Origin: Fulvimarina endophytica
Lineage (GTDB): Bacteria; Pseudomonadota; Alphaproteobacteria; Rhizobiales; Rhizobiaceae
Length of the DNA: 64,000 nt
Assembly (NCBI RefSeq): GCF_003403015.1
Contig: NZ_QURL01000003.1
Coordinates: 186,001-250,000 of the forward strand
Direction of reading: 5' to 3'
Positions within the stretch are counted from its first letter, which is position 1, and every line of letters begins with the position of its first letter. A program made the translations under genes and the position numbers. Below are positions 10,003-18,758 of this stretch, piece after piece. The notes under the pieces were generated by a model. That model made no database searches. It was not told the origin of the DNA and saw only the letters and a program-made list of their open reading frames with translations.

Positions 10003-10986
10003 TTACTGCTGGATGAGACCGGCTTCCTGGGCGATCTGGCGCATGGTCTCGACGCGGCTCATGATGTCGTCATGAAGCTCCTCGCCGGCCTTGTCGTAGA
10101 CCTGCAGGCCCTGGGCCTCGACGACCTCTTTCCACTTTTCTGTGCCATAGGCGTCCTGGAAGGCCTTCACCCAGGCGTTATAGGCCTCGTCGGAGACGTT
10201 CTTGCCCATGTAGTAGCCACGCAGGATGGCCCAGTCGGCATCGGGATAGCCGAGTTCGTTGGTGGTCGGGATGTCGGCGAAGGGCTCGCCGAGCCGCTCC
10301 TTGGTCATGACGGCGAGAACGCGGACGGAGCCGGCCTCGAGCTGGCTGAGGACTTCGCCCACATCGCCGGTATAGACGTCGATCGAGCCGCCAAGGAGGC
10401 CGCTCATCGCATCACCGCCGCCATCGAAGGCGACGTAGCGCATCTGGCGCGGATCGAGCTGTTCGGCGCGCACCAGAAGCGCGGCTTTCATCCAGTCCTG
10501 GGACCCGACCGAGCCGCCGGCGCCCAGAACCACGCTCGAGACGTCTTCCTTGAGGGCCGACATCAGGTCGGCGAGGCTCTGGAACCTGGAGTCGTCGCGC
10601 ACGATGACGGCGCCGTAATCGGTGCCCGCCGTCGCCGTGAACTTCACGTCCTCCGCACCCCATTCGCCGTATTTGCCCGTCACCATGTTGAGGAGTGAGC
10701 CGGAGGAGAAGGCGACGATCGCGTTCGGATCGTCGGTGCGGACGGTGTTGAACATGTTGATCGCTACGGCGCCGATGCCGCCGGGCATGAAGGTGACCTG
10801 GATCGGGTTCGACACCACGTCCTGAAGGCCGCGCTGGGCGATGCGGCAGGTGAGGTCGAAGCCGCCGCCGGGCTGGGCGGGCGCGACGCATTCGGGGCGC
10901 TGGATCTCGACGGTCTGATCCTGGGCCGATGCCGGAAGCGCCATGGTGGCCGACAGAACGGCGGCCGCTGCAAGATGGATTTTCAT
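10003..10986 (-). CDS. tctC: Periplasmic substrate-binding protein of the tripartite tricarboxylate transporter (Bug/TctC family)
   Basis: 327 residues. The signal peptide ends LPASAQDQ (about residue 21). The Bug-family core follows: CVAPAQPGGGFDLTCR, where the binding protein grips the carboxylate, and VTFMPGGIGAVAINM. A GGGSIDVYTGDVGE-like segment (GGSIDVYTGDVGEVLSQ) is also present. The ATG at 10986 has GGGAGAGA upstream. It is first in the transporter operon and is divergent from a two-component system that probably controls it. Citrate is the classical ligand, but the family is broad, so the ligand is open. Confidence 0.92.
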   Translation of the reverse strand: MKIHLAAAAVLSATMALPASAQDQTVEIQRPECVAPAQPGGGFDLTCRIAQRGLQDVVSNPIQVTFMPGGIGAVAINMFNTVRTDDPNAIVAFSSGSLLNMVTGKYGEWGAEDVKFTATAGTDYGAVIVRDDSRFQSLADLMSALKEDVSSVVLGAGGSVGSQDWMKAALLVRAEQLDPRQMRYVAFDGGGDAMSGLLGGSIDVYTGDVGEVLSQLEAGSVRVLAVMTKERLGEPFADIPTTNELGYPDADWAILRGYYMGKNVSDEAYNAWVKAFQDAYGTEKWKEVVEAQGLQVYDKAGEELHDDIMSRVETMRQIAQEAGLIQQ

Positions 10987-11151
10987 GTTGAAGTCTCTCC
11001 CGTGAACATTCGATGGGAGATCCGGTCATGCGTGGCCGGGCCGGCTCTCGCCGGCATGGCGGACGCTGCGGCCGGCGACATGCGCGTCTTCGGCGCTCTT
11101 CGCGGGGCTCCGCAAATTCCTCACTCCCGCCGCGATCGTTAGCAAGGCTGA

Positions 11152-11189
11152 CTGACGACGATCTGACGCGAGACTGACTCGAAGCTGAC
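11152..11189. promoter_or_regulatory. Phased CTGAC direct-repeat array, probable response-regulator operator
   Basis: CTGAC occurs at 11152, 11163, 11174 and 11185, exactly 11 bases apart, with a fifth overlapping copy at 11148. Direct repeats spaced by one helical turn are the usual target of OmpR/PhoB-family regulators. The array lies 50 bases before the regulator gene and about 165 bases before tctC, so it could serve both divergent operons. Confidence 0.65.
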
Positions 11190-11238
11190 GCGGGTCTATG
11201 GTCCCCGTCTGCGAGAAGCCGATCGGAAGGATGGTCTC

Positions 11239-11910
11239 ATGCGTATTCTGGTCGTCGAGGACAATGACGATCTGGCCGCCGCCATGGTCGAGCGGCTGGA
11301 GGGGGAAGGCTATGCCGTGGACCGGGAGGGCGACGGCGCGGAGGCGGACGGGCTCCTCGCCCATGCCTCCTTCGACCTCCTGATCCTCGACATCAACCTG
11401 CCGAACCGCAGCGGCTACGAGATCCTCGGCGCGATGCGCCGGCGCGGCGACCGCACGCCGGTTCTCGTCCTCACCGCCCGTTCGGAGATCGAGGACCGGG
11501 TGATCGGCCTCGACCAGGGCGCCGACGACTTCATGGTCAAGCCCTTCGACTTCCGCGAACTCTCGGCCCGCTGCCGGGCGCTGATCCGCAGGAAGAGCGG
11601 GGAGGCCTCAAACATCTTCACCCAAGGCGAGTTCGTCTTCGACCGGGCGGCGCGGCGCGCGAGCCTTGCCGGGCTCGACCTCGAACTGCGCTCGCGCGAG
11701 GTGCAGGTGCTGGAGCTCTTCCTCGCCAATCTCGACCGGGTGCTGACCAAGGAACAGGTGGCCGACGGCATCTACAGCTTTTCCGAGGCGCCGAGCCTCA
11801 ACGCGGTGGAACAGATCCTGACGCGCCTGCGCCGCAAGCTGGAGGGCGCGCCCTTCCACATCCGCACCATAAGGGGCCTCGGCTATATCGCGAGCGTGCG
11901 CGATGCCTGA
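11239..11910 (+). CDS. OmpR/TctD-family response regulator
   Basis: 223 residues. The receiver domain has acidic residues D8/D10, phosphoacceptor D51 (LLILDINLP) and K102-region MVKPFDF. The C-terminal winged helix (about 125-220) ends with the typical IRTIRGLGYIASV. It overlaps the histidine kinase gene by 8 bases. Position next to tctC and family likeness to TctD suggest that it controls tricarboxylate uptake (inference). The phased CTGAC array just upstream is its probable binding site. Confidence 0.92.
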   Translation: MRILVVEDNDDLAAAMVERLEGEGYAVDREGDGAEADGLLAHASFDLLILDINLPNRSGYEILGAMRRRGDRTPVLVLTARSEIEDRVIGLDQGADDFMVKPFDFRELSARCRALIRRKSGEASNIFTQGEFVFDRAARRASLAGLDLELRSREVQVLELFLANLDRVLTKEQVADGIYSFSEAPSLNAVEQILTRLRRKLEGAPFHIRTIRGLGYIASVRDA

Positions 11911-13381
11911 TCTCGTCGGTCGCCTGTTCGAGCGCCGCTATTCCCTGCGCCGGCGGCTCCTCGCCGTCTCGCTCGGCGCCTTTCTCGTGCTGATCGCGCT
12001 GCTTGCGATCGGCATCTGGACCTATGCGCGCACCGCCGCCAACGAGACCTACGACCTCCTGTTGCGCGGGGCTGCGATCACCATGCTGGAACGGGTGACG
12101 ATGACGCCCGAGGGGATCGCCGTCGACCTGCCGACTTCCGCCTTCGAGATCCTCGCCCTCGACGACCGGGACCGGGTGTTCTACCGGGTGATCGACGAGG
12201 AGGGCCGCACGCTGACCGGGCGCGAGACCTTGCCGGGCGGGTGGCTAAAGGAGGGCTTGCGGCCGGTGCAGGAGCCGTTCTTCTTCGATGCCGACTATAG
12301 CGGCGAGCCGGTGCGGTTCGTCGTCAACGGCCGCCTTTTGCCGGGCGAGGCCGAGCCGCGTTGGGTGGGCGTCGAGATCGGCCATACGCGCGAGGCGCGC
12401 CAGACCATGCAGGCGGACCTGATGCTGAAGGGGATCGTGCCGCTCGCCGCGCTTTCGCTCGCCGGCATCGCGCTCGGGCGCGCCGGCATCTCGCTCGCCA
12501 TGCGCCCGCTCGCCGGTATCGAGCGCGATATCCGCGAGCGCCAGCCCCTCGACCTCGAACCCCTGAAGGCCGAGCCGCCGCGCGAGATCGAGGCGCTGAT
12601 CGCCGCGATCAACGGCTTCATGCGACGGCTCGTCCAGTCGCGCAAGCAGGCCGAGACCTTCATCGCCGACGTCGCCCACCAGACGCGGACCTCGCTCTCC
12701 ATGCTGCAGGCCCATCTGGAGGCCGCCGACCGAGGCGGCCAGCTCGACGCCGAGAATCTCGCAAAGGCGCGCGAGCAGGTGGGGCGAACGGTGCGCATGA
12801 CCAACCAGCTTCTCAGCCATGCCATGGTCATCCATCGCGGCGACCGGGAGATGTTCGAGAAGGTGGAGCTGAAGCCGCTGATCCTGCGGCTTCTGGAGGA
12901 GATCGTGCGCAACGACCGGGCGGAACGGATTGAATTCGGCGTCGACCTGCCGGCGGGCGGGCCCGTTCCGGTGGTCGAGGGCGATGCGATCGCGATCCGG
13001 GAGGCCCTGCGCAATCTCGTCGACAACGCCTTGCGCCACGGGCCCGCCGACAACGAGATCACCATCGGCCTGTCGCCGGTGGGAGCCGGGGCCGGCTCGG
13101 GCGACAGGCCCGCGGCCTATGATCTCAGGGTGGAGGATCGCGGGCCGGGCGTGCCGGAGGGCGAGAAGGCGCGGGTCGTCGAACGCTTCTATTCGAGCGG
13201 CGAGAAGGGCGGATCGGGCGTCGGGCTCGCCATCGTCGCGGCGGTGGCGGCAAGCCATGGCGGACGGTTCGAGCTTCGCGACGCCGAGCCGCACGGCCTC
13301 GTCTGCGTCATGCGCCTGCCCGTCGTCCAGAGCAGGGACGGCGGCGAAGGCCGGGGCCGAAGCGCGGGGGAGGGGGCATGA
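11903..13381 (+). CDS. TctE-like sensor histidine kinase
   Basis: 492 residues. Two membrane helices (about 20-42 and 178-200) flank a periplasmic sensor domain of the 2CSK_N type seen in TctE. An H-box with H259 (DVAHQTRTSLSML) follows. The catalytic domain has N-box NLVDNALRHG, G1 DRGPGVPEG and G2 GSGVGLAIV. The H-box lacks the usual proline (HQTRTS in place of HxLRTP). It overlaps its regulator by 8 bases and the downstream binding-protein gene by 4, so the three are co-translated. Confidence 0.9.
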   Translation: MPDLVGRLFERRYSLRRRLLAVSLGAFLVLIALLAIGIWTYARTAANETYDLLLRGAAITMLERVTMTPEGIAVDLPTSAFEILALDDRDRVFYRVIDEEGRTLTGRETLPGGWLKEGLRPVQEPFFFDADYSGEPVRFVVNGRLLPGEAEPRWVGVEIGHTREARQTMQADLMLKGIVPLAALSLAGIALGRAGISLAMRPLAGIERDIRERQPLDLEPLKAEPPREIEALIAAINGFMRRLVQSRKQAETFIADVAHQTRTSLSMLQAHLEAADRGGQLDAENLAKAREQVGRTVRMTNQLLSHAMVIHRGDREMFEKVELKPLILRLLEEIVRNDRAERIEFGVDLPAGGPVPVVEGDAIAIREALRNLVDNALRHGPADNEITIGLSPVGAGAGSGDRPAAYDLRVEDRGPGVPEGEKARVVERFYSSGEKGGSGVGLAIVAAVAASHGGRFELRDAEPHGLVCVMRLPVVQSRDGGEGRGRSAGEGA

Positions 13382-14550
13382 CGATGCGAAACCCGATCAT
13401 GCTTGCAGGCGGCGGTCTCCTCGCAGCTCTCGCTTTTGCCGCCGGTCTCTGGGTTCTATTGTCGTCCGGCGGTCGCGAGGACGGGCCTTCCGCTGCCGGC
13501 ACGAAGACGGTGCTCGACCTGTGGGGCGCGACGGACGGGGAGGCGATTGCCCCCCTGATCGCGCGGTTCGAGGCCGAGGAGCCGGGGGTCGAGATCGCCT
13601 ATACGGAGTTCAACACCGCCGAACTTTTCCGGGCGGTGGCCGGAAGCACGGGCGGGCGGCTGCCCGATCTCGTGATGTCCTCGGCGATGGACCTGCAGGT
13701 CGCCCTCGTCAACGACGGCTTTGCGGCGCCCATCGACGCCGTGCCCGAGACGCCCGAATGGTCGCGCTGGCGCGACGAGCTGTTCGGCTTCACCCGCGAG
13801 CCCGTGGCGCTCGTCTACGACCGGCGGGCCTTCGAAGGCCGCGCCCTGCCGCGCACCCGTTCGGAGCTCGCGACCATGCTGCGCGACGATCCGGCCTTCT
13901 TCGACGGGCGGGTCGGCACCTACGATATCGCCCTGTCGGGCGTCGGCTACATGTTCGCGACCCAGGATGCCCAGCGCGGCTATCAGGCGACGCGGCTGGT
14001 GGAATCCCTCGGGCGCGCCCATGTGCGCACCTATTGCTGCACCTTCGACATGATCGCCGACGTTTCGGCCGGGCGGCTCGTTCTCGCCTACAACGTCATC
14101 GCCTCCTATGCCGCCGGGATGGTGGCGGCGAACCCGGATCTCGGGCTGCTTCTTCTCAGCGACTATGCCCTCGTCTTCACCCGCTCGATCTTCGTGACGC
14201 AGGCCTCGGACAACCGAGAGGAGGCCGCCCGCTTCGTGCGCTTTCTCCTGTCGCCGGCGGGCCAGGCGGAGATGGCGGAGAGCTCCTCCCTGTTCCCCCT
14301 CACCGGGCCTGCCGATGCCGGCTTTGCGCAGGACCGTTTCGAGGGAAGCACGGCGCTGCTGCCGATCCGCCTGCGGCCCGGCCTCCTGACATGGCTCGAC
14401 CGGAGCAAGCAGCGCGCCTTCCTCAACGACTGGCAATCCTCGATGGAGCCGGCGGCCGATGACGGGGAGGAGGGTTCGGGGGCAATCCGCGCTCTCCCGA
14501 CAGGCGCGCCCGAGGAGGCCGGCGTCGGGGGCTCGCGGGACCCGCGCTGA
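13378..14550 (+). CDS. Extracellular solute-binding protein, accessory to the two-component system
   Basis: 390 residues. A hydrophobic N-terminal segment (about 7-30) is a signal peptide or anchor. A type 2 periplasmic-binding fold follows: VLDLWGATDGEAIAPLIARF, LPDLVMSSAMDLQ and a late AARFVRFLLSPAGQAEMAESS segment as in iron and phosphoglycerate binding proteins. No permease or ATPase gene is adjacent. The ATGA overlap with the kinase gene suggests that it feeds ligand information to the sensor, as PgtC does with PgtAB (family knowledge, applied by inference). Confidence 0.82.
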   Translation: MTMRNPIMLAGGGLLAALAFAAGLWVLLSSGGREDGPSAAGTKTVLDLWGATDGEAIAPLIARFEAEEPGVEIAYTEFNTAELFRAVAGSTGGRLPDLVMSSAMDLQVALVNDGFAAPIDAVPETPEWSRWRDELFGFTREPVALVYDRRAFEGRALPRTRSELATMLRDDPAFFDGRVGTYDIALSGVGYMFATQDAQRGYQATRLVESLGRAHVRTYCCTFDMIADVSAGRLVLAYNVIASYAAGMVAANPDLGLLLLSDYALVFTRSIFVTQASDNREEAARFVRFLLSPAGQAEMAESSSLFPLTGPADAGFAQDRFEGSTALLPIRLRPGLLTWLDRSKQRAFLNDWQSSMEPAADDGEEGSGAIRALPTGAPEEAGVGGSRDPR

Positions 14551-14951
14551 GGCGGCCGGGGCTCAAGGCGGGCAGAATGGGCCGGAGGCAGGTGCCGGCG
14601 TGACGGGCCGGCGGCGGGGGCTCGCGGGGGAACCGTTGAACATTGTCGCGAGGGCGCGAAACGCCTATAGACGGGGGAGATTTGCAGGATGACGCCTAGC
14701 CGGGCCCCGCGTCGGCGGCCTCTGCCGGCAGGGCCTGCGGCGCGTCCTGGCCGCGTCCGGCTCCGCGCCCTTCCCCCATCCGGCGGACCTGCGGGGCGGG
14801 GACATGCGGCGGCGGCGGGCCCGGTGCCGGGCTGGCGACCAGCGCGTGGCACCGTGGCACTGTGCTGCGGCCCTGCGGCACGACGGCTGCGTGGCGGGGG
14901 CAGGTTCACCGCCGGGCGTGAGCACGAATTGAAAGACCTGAGGACGACCCC
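14551..14951. other. 401-base region upstream of mnmG
   Basis: Short open frames here are arginine/proline-rich and unconvincing. A possible promoter lies at 14643-14671. No mnmE gene, the common upstream neighbour of mnmG, is present, and no DnaA-box cluster was recognised. Confidence 0.45.
14643..14671 (+). promoter_or_regulatory. Candidate sigma-70 promoter of the mnmG-rsmG-par operon
   Basis: TTGTCG (14643-14648), a 17-base spacer and TATAGA (14666-14671) match 4/6 and 5/6 of consensus. The implied leader is about 270 bases. Confidence 0.35.
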
Positions 14952-16859
14952 TTGACCCATTCCCGGACCCTTTTGGGCGCAGACGGCACCGCTCCCTCGA
15001 GCGCCGACGTGATCGTCATCGGCGGCGGCCATGCGGGCTGCGAGGCGGCCCATGCGGCGGCGCGCTGCGGCGCGCGCACCGTTCTCGTAACCCACCGCTT
15101 CGACACGATCGGCGCGATGAGCTGCAATCCGGCGATCGGCGGCATCGGCAAGGGCCATCTCGTGCGCGAGATCGATGCGCTCGGCGGGCTGATGGGCGAG
15201 GTGGCCGATGCGAGCGGCATCCAGTTCCGCCTTCTCAACCGCAGCAAGGGCCCAGCCGTACGCGGCCCGCGCACCCAGGCCGACCGCAAGCTCTATGCGG
15301 CCGCCATGCAGGCGCGCATCGGTACATGCGAGGGCCTGAGCGTCGTCGAGGGCGACGTCTTCGATCTCGATCTGGGCGAGGCGAACCGGGTGACCGGGGT
15401 GGTTCTCGGCGACGGCCGGCGCATCGCCTGCGGCGCCGTCGTGCTGACCACCGGCACCTTCCTCTCCGGCCTCATCCATATCGGCGACCGGCGCATTCCG
15501 GCGGGGCGCATGGGCGAGGATGCCTCGCTCGGCCTCTCTGGCACGCTGCGCCGCCTGGGTCTTGCCCTGGGGCGCCTCAAGACCGGCACACCCGCACGGC
15601 TCGACGGGCGCACGATCGACTGGGCCTCGATCGACGCCCAGGCCGCCGACGAGGTGCCGGTTCCCTTCTCCTATCTCACCGACCGCATCACCGTGCGCCA
15701 GATCGAATGCGGCGTGACGCGCACGACGCCCGAGACCCATCGCATCATCCGCGACAATATCGGCCGCTCGGCGCTCTATTCCGGGCAGATCGAGGGGGTG
15801 GGCCCGCGCTACTGCCCGTCGATCGAGGACAAGATCGTCAAGTTCGGCGATCGCGACGGGCATCAGGTCTTCCTGGAGCCGGAAGGCCTCGACGACGACA
15901 CGGTCTATCCGAACGGTCTTTCAACCTCTCTGCCCGAGGATGTGCAGCTCGCCTTCCTGCGCTCCATTCCGGGGCTCGAGCGGGTGGAGATCCTGAAGGC
16001 GGGCTATGCGATCGAATACGACCATGTCGACCCGCGCGAACTCGACCGCCATCTCTCGGTGCGCCGGGCCGCAGGGCTTTATCTGGCAGGCCAGATCAAC
16101 GGGACGACTGGCTACGAGGAGGCGGCGGCGCAAGGCTTGTTAGCCGGCTTGAACGCTGCCTTGTTTGCCGGCAAAGCCGAACCCGTCGCCATCGGCCGCG
16201 CGGATGCCTATCTGGGTGTCATGGTGGACGACCTGACCCGGACGGGCGTCAGCGAGCCCTATCGCATGTTCACCTCGCGGGCCGAATTCCGGCTCTCCTT
16301 GCGCGCCGACAATGCCGATCGCCGCCTGACGCCGCTCGCCATCCGGCTCGGCATCGCCGGCAAGGCCCGCACGGATGCGTTCCTCAAGAGCGAGGAGGAA
16401 CTTGCCCGCGCACGTGCCATGCTGGAGGAGCGGACGCTGACGCCGAACGAAGCGGCGCGTCATGGATTGTCGCTGAACAGGGACGGGCGGCGGCGCACCG
16501 GCTGGCAGCTTCTCTCCCAGCCCGAGGTCGATCTTGCGCGCCTTGCCGCGATCTGGCCGGAGCTTGCCGAAATCACCGGGCCCTGCGCCGAGCGCACCGA
16601 GATCGAGGCGGCCTACGACGTCTATCTCGACCGCCAGCGCAAGGATCAGGACCGGCTGCGGCGGGACGAGAACCGGGCGATCCCCGAAGGTCTCGATTTC
16701 GATGCGATGCCGGGGCTTTCCAACGAACTGCGCCAGAAGCTCGCCGCGCGGCGGCCCGCAAGCCTTGCCGAGGCCGAGCGCATCGACGGCATGACGCCGG
16801 CGGCGCTCGCGATCATTCTCCTGGCGATCCGCCGCGGGGAGATCGCCCGTGCCGCCTGA
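14952..16859 (+). CDS. mnmG: tRNA uridine-5-carboxymethylaminomethyl modification enzyme MnmG (GidA)
   Basis: 635 residues. The FAD-binding motif is [13 protein letters not shown] (about residues 21-33). The MnmG signature [19 protein letters not shown] is present, as are the [12 protein letters not shown] and [12 protein letters not shown] motifs. With MnmE it installs cmnm5U at the wobble position of tRNAs. No in-frame ATG is suitable; the start is TTG at 14952 after GAGGA. It heads the mnmG-rsmG-parA-parB cluster. The mnmE gene is not beside it. Confidence 0.97.
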   Translation: MTHSRTLLGADGTAPSSADVIVIGGGHAGCEAAHAAARCGARTVLVTHRFDTIGAMSCNPAIGGIGKGHLVREIDALGGLMGEVADASGIQFRLLNRSKGPAVRGPRTQADRKLYAAAMQARIGTCEGLSVVEGDVFDLDLGEANRVTGVVLGDGRRIACGAVVLTTGTFLSGLIHIGDRRIPAGRMGEDASLGLSGTLRRLGLALGRLKTGTPARLDGRTIDWASIDAQAADEVPVPFSYLTDRITVRQIECGVTRTTPETHRIIRDNIGRSALYSGQIEGVGPRYCPSIEDKIVKFGDRDGHQVFLEPEGLDDDTVYPNGLSTSLPEDVQLAFLRSIPGLERVEILKAGYAIEYDHVDPRELDRHLSVRRAAGLYLAGQINGTTGYEEAAAQGLLAGLNAALFAGKAEPVAIGRADAYLGVMVDDLTRTGVSEPYRMFTSRAEFRLSLRADNADRRLTPLAIRLGIAGKARTDAFLKSEEELARARAMLEERTLTPNEAARHGLSLNRDGRRRTGWQLLSQPEVDLARLAAIWPELAEITGPCAERTEIEAAYDVYLDRQRKDQDRLRRDENRAIPEGLDFDAMPGLSNELRQKLAARRPASLAEAERIDGMTPAALAIILLAIRRGEIARAA

Positions 16860-17016
16860 GGGATCGAAGACCCCGCAGGGCACGAAGCGACCCGCAAAGC
16901 CCCGGCGCACGGGCTCTGCCGAGGGGGGCATCGAAGCGCGCGTCGCCGGAAACGAGAGACCGGCCGGGCTTCGGCCGGGTGCCGATACGGGCCACCGTGC
17001 GCCGAAGGATCTCGGC

Positions 17017-17679
17017 ATGTCGCCGGAGGCCCTGGCGAAGGCGCAGAGCGAAAGCCGGGAGCGCGTCGCCGGCACGATCGATGTTTCACGTGAAACATGG
17101 GAGCGGCTCGATCGTTATGTCGCGCTTCTGACGGAATGGCAGACGCGGATGAACCTCGTTGCGCCGGCAAGCCTTGCCGAGGTCTGGGAACGGCATGTGG
17201 CCGACAGCCTCCAGGTGACCGACTTGCTTCCGGCCTTCGAGACCCTGACCGATCTCGGCTCGGGCGGCGGCTTTCCGGGGATCGTCATCGCCATCATGCG
17301 GCCCGAAGCGCGGGTTCATCTGGTGGAAAGCGTCGGCAAGAAGGCGGGCTTCCTGAGGGCGGTGGCCGAGGATCTTGGCCTCTCCACCCATGTCCATGCC
17401 CGCCGGATCGAGGCCTGCGGCCAGGTTCTCGCGCGCTCCGATCTCGTCACGGCGCGGGCGCTCGCCTCCCTCGACAAGCTCTGCAGCCTCGTCGAGCCCC
17501 ATCTGAAACCCGATGCGCGCTGCTTCTTCGCCAAGGGGGCGCGGCATGGCGAGGAGATCGAGGAGGCGAAGGCGAACTTCGTGTTTCACGTGAAACATCA
17601 CCCCTCCCGCCTTAAGGAGGGATCGGTGATTCTCGAGCTTTCGGGCATCCGCCCGCGCAGGAAACAGGGGCTGCGCTGA
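17017..17679 (+). CDS. rsmG: 16S rRNA (guanine527-N7)-methyltransferase RsmG (GidB)
   Basis: 220 residues from the ATG at 17017 (AAGGA upstream), close to the family length of about 205-215. A GTG at 16849, overlapping the mnmG stop, would add 56 low-complexity residues and is less likely. The SAM-binding motif is DLGSGGGFPG (79-88). The segment DVSRET near residue 22 is encoded by a perfect parS site, and a second parS encodes FHVKH near the C-terminus. Loss of RsmG gives low-level streptomycin resistance in other bacteria. Confidence 0.93.
   Translation: MSPEALAKAQSESRERVAGTIDVSRETWERLDRYVALLTEWQTRMNLVAPASLAEVWERHVADSLQVTDLLPAFETLTDLGSGGGFPGIVIAIMRPEARVHLVESVGKKAGFLRAVAEDLGLSTHVHARRIEACGQVLARSDLVTARALASLDKLCSLVEPHLKPDARCFFAKGARHGEEIEEAKANFVFHVKHHPSRLKEGSVILELSGIRPRRKQGLR
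17082..17097. other. parS site inside rsmG (5' part)
   Basis: A perfect TGTTTCACGTGAAACA, read in frame as VSRET within RsmG. ParB loading site. Confidence 0.92.
17582..17597. other. parS site inside rsmG (3' part)
   Basis: A second perfect TGTTTCACGTGAAACA, 500 bases from the first, read in frame as FHVKH. Confidence 0.92.
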
Positions 17680-17899
17680 AGGAAAACGATCGGTCCGCGC
17701 CGGCAGAAAGGCCGGTGCGCGGCGCCTTGCCGATGTTTTTTCCGCCATGGTGTCTGCGCCATGGCATCGGCGCGAGCGATGCTGTAGACCGATTTCGAAA
17801 CCGTTAATCGATCCGGCCCCTCCCGGCGTCTCGGCTGAGACCTGCGCCTCGAACGGACGGTGCGCCGGACCCTCGATCAATGAGGATGATGGAAACGCC

Positions 17900-18685
17900 A
17901 TGCGCGTCATCACCATAGCCAATCAGAAAGGCGGCGTCGGCAAGACCACGACCGCCATCAATCTCGCAACAGCGCTCGCCGCCATCGGCAAGCGCGTGCT
18001 GCTCGTGGATCTCGATCCCCAGGGCAATGCCTCCACGGGTCTCGGCGTCGAGAAGGACGAGCGCGACGTCTCGTCCTACGACGTGTTGACCGAGCGCGCG
18101 AACGTCGCCGAGGCCGCGATCGCGACGGTGGTGCCGGAGCTTTATCTGGTGCCTTCGACGCTCGATCTTCTCGGGCTCGAAATGGAGATTTCGGGCGCCG
18201 AGAGGCGCGCCTATCGCTTGCGGGACGCCCTGTTGCGTCATGCCGAGACGGAGAACGCCTTCGATTTCGTGCTGATGGACTGCCCGCCTTCGCTCAACCT
18301 GTTGACGATCAACGCCATGGCGGCGGCCGATTCGGTTCTGGTGCCGCTCCAGTGCGAGTTCTTCGCCCTCGAAGGCCTCAGCCAGCTGCTCCAGACGGTG
18401 GAAGAGGTGCGCAACAGCCTCAATCCGAGCCTCGATCTCCACGGCATCGTCTTGACCATGTTCGACGGACGCAACAATCTCGCCGCGCAGGTTGTGCGCG
18501 ATGTGCGCTCCTTCATGGGCGACAGCGTCTACGAGACGGTGATTCCGCGCAATGTGCGCGTCTCCGAGGCGCCGTCCTTCGGCAAGCCGGCGATCCTCTA
18601 CGACATGAAATGCCCCGGCAGCCAGGCCTATATCGCGCTCGCCTCCGAGGTGATCCAGCGCGAGAAGCGGCTGGTGGCGGCATGA
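17900..18685 (+). CDS. parA: Chromosome partitioning ATPase ParA (Soj)
   Basis: 261 residues. The deviant Walker A is KGGVGKTT (residues 10-17), Walker A' is LLVDLDPQGN and Walker B is FVLMDCPPSLN. The start ATG at 17900 gives the family's usual length; the upstream in-frame ATG at 17747 adds a non-conserved stretch. ParA-ATP dimers bind DNA non-specifically and pull ParB-parS complexes during segregation. It is followed by parB 73 bases on. Confidence 0.97.
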   Translation: MRVITIANQKGGVGKTTTAINLATALAAIGKRVLLVDLDPQGNASTGLGVEKDERDVSSYDVLTERANVAEAAIATVVPELYLVPSTLDLLGLEMEISGAERRAYRLRDALLRHAETENAFDFVLMDCPPSLNLLTINAMAAADSVLVPLQCEFFALEGLSQLLQTVEEVRNSLNPSLDLHGIVLTMFDGRNNLAAQVVRDVRSFMGDSVYETVIPRNVRVSEAPSFGKPAILYDMKCPGSQAYIALASEVIQREKRLVAA

Positions 18686-18758
18686 GGCGCGCGGCGATAT
18701 GGGTTTCACGGGACGGCGAGAACCGGGCGCCGAGGGCTGCGAAGACGGGATGGGTGCG

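Noticed and set aside
14689..14955. An 88-codon frame just before mnmG
   Set aside because: The composition is Arg/Pro/Ala/Gly only, with no Shine-Dalgarno and no family resemblance.
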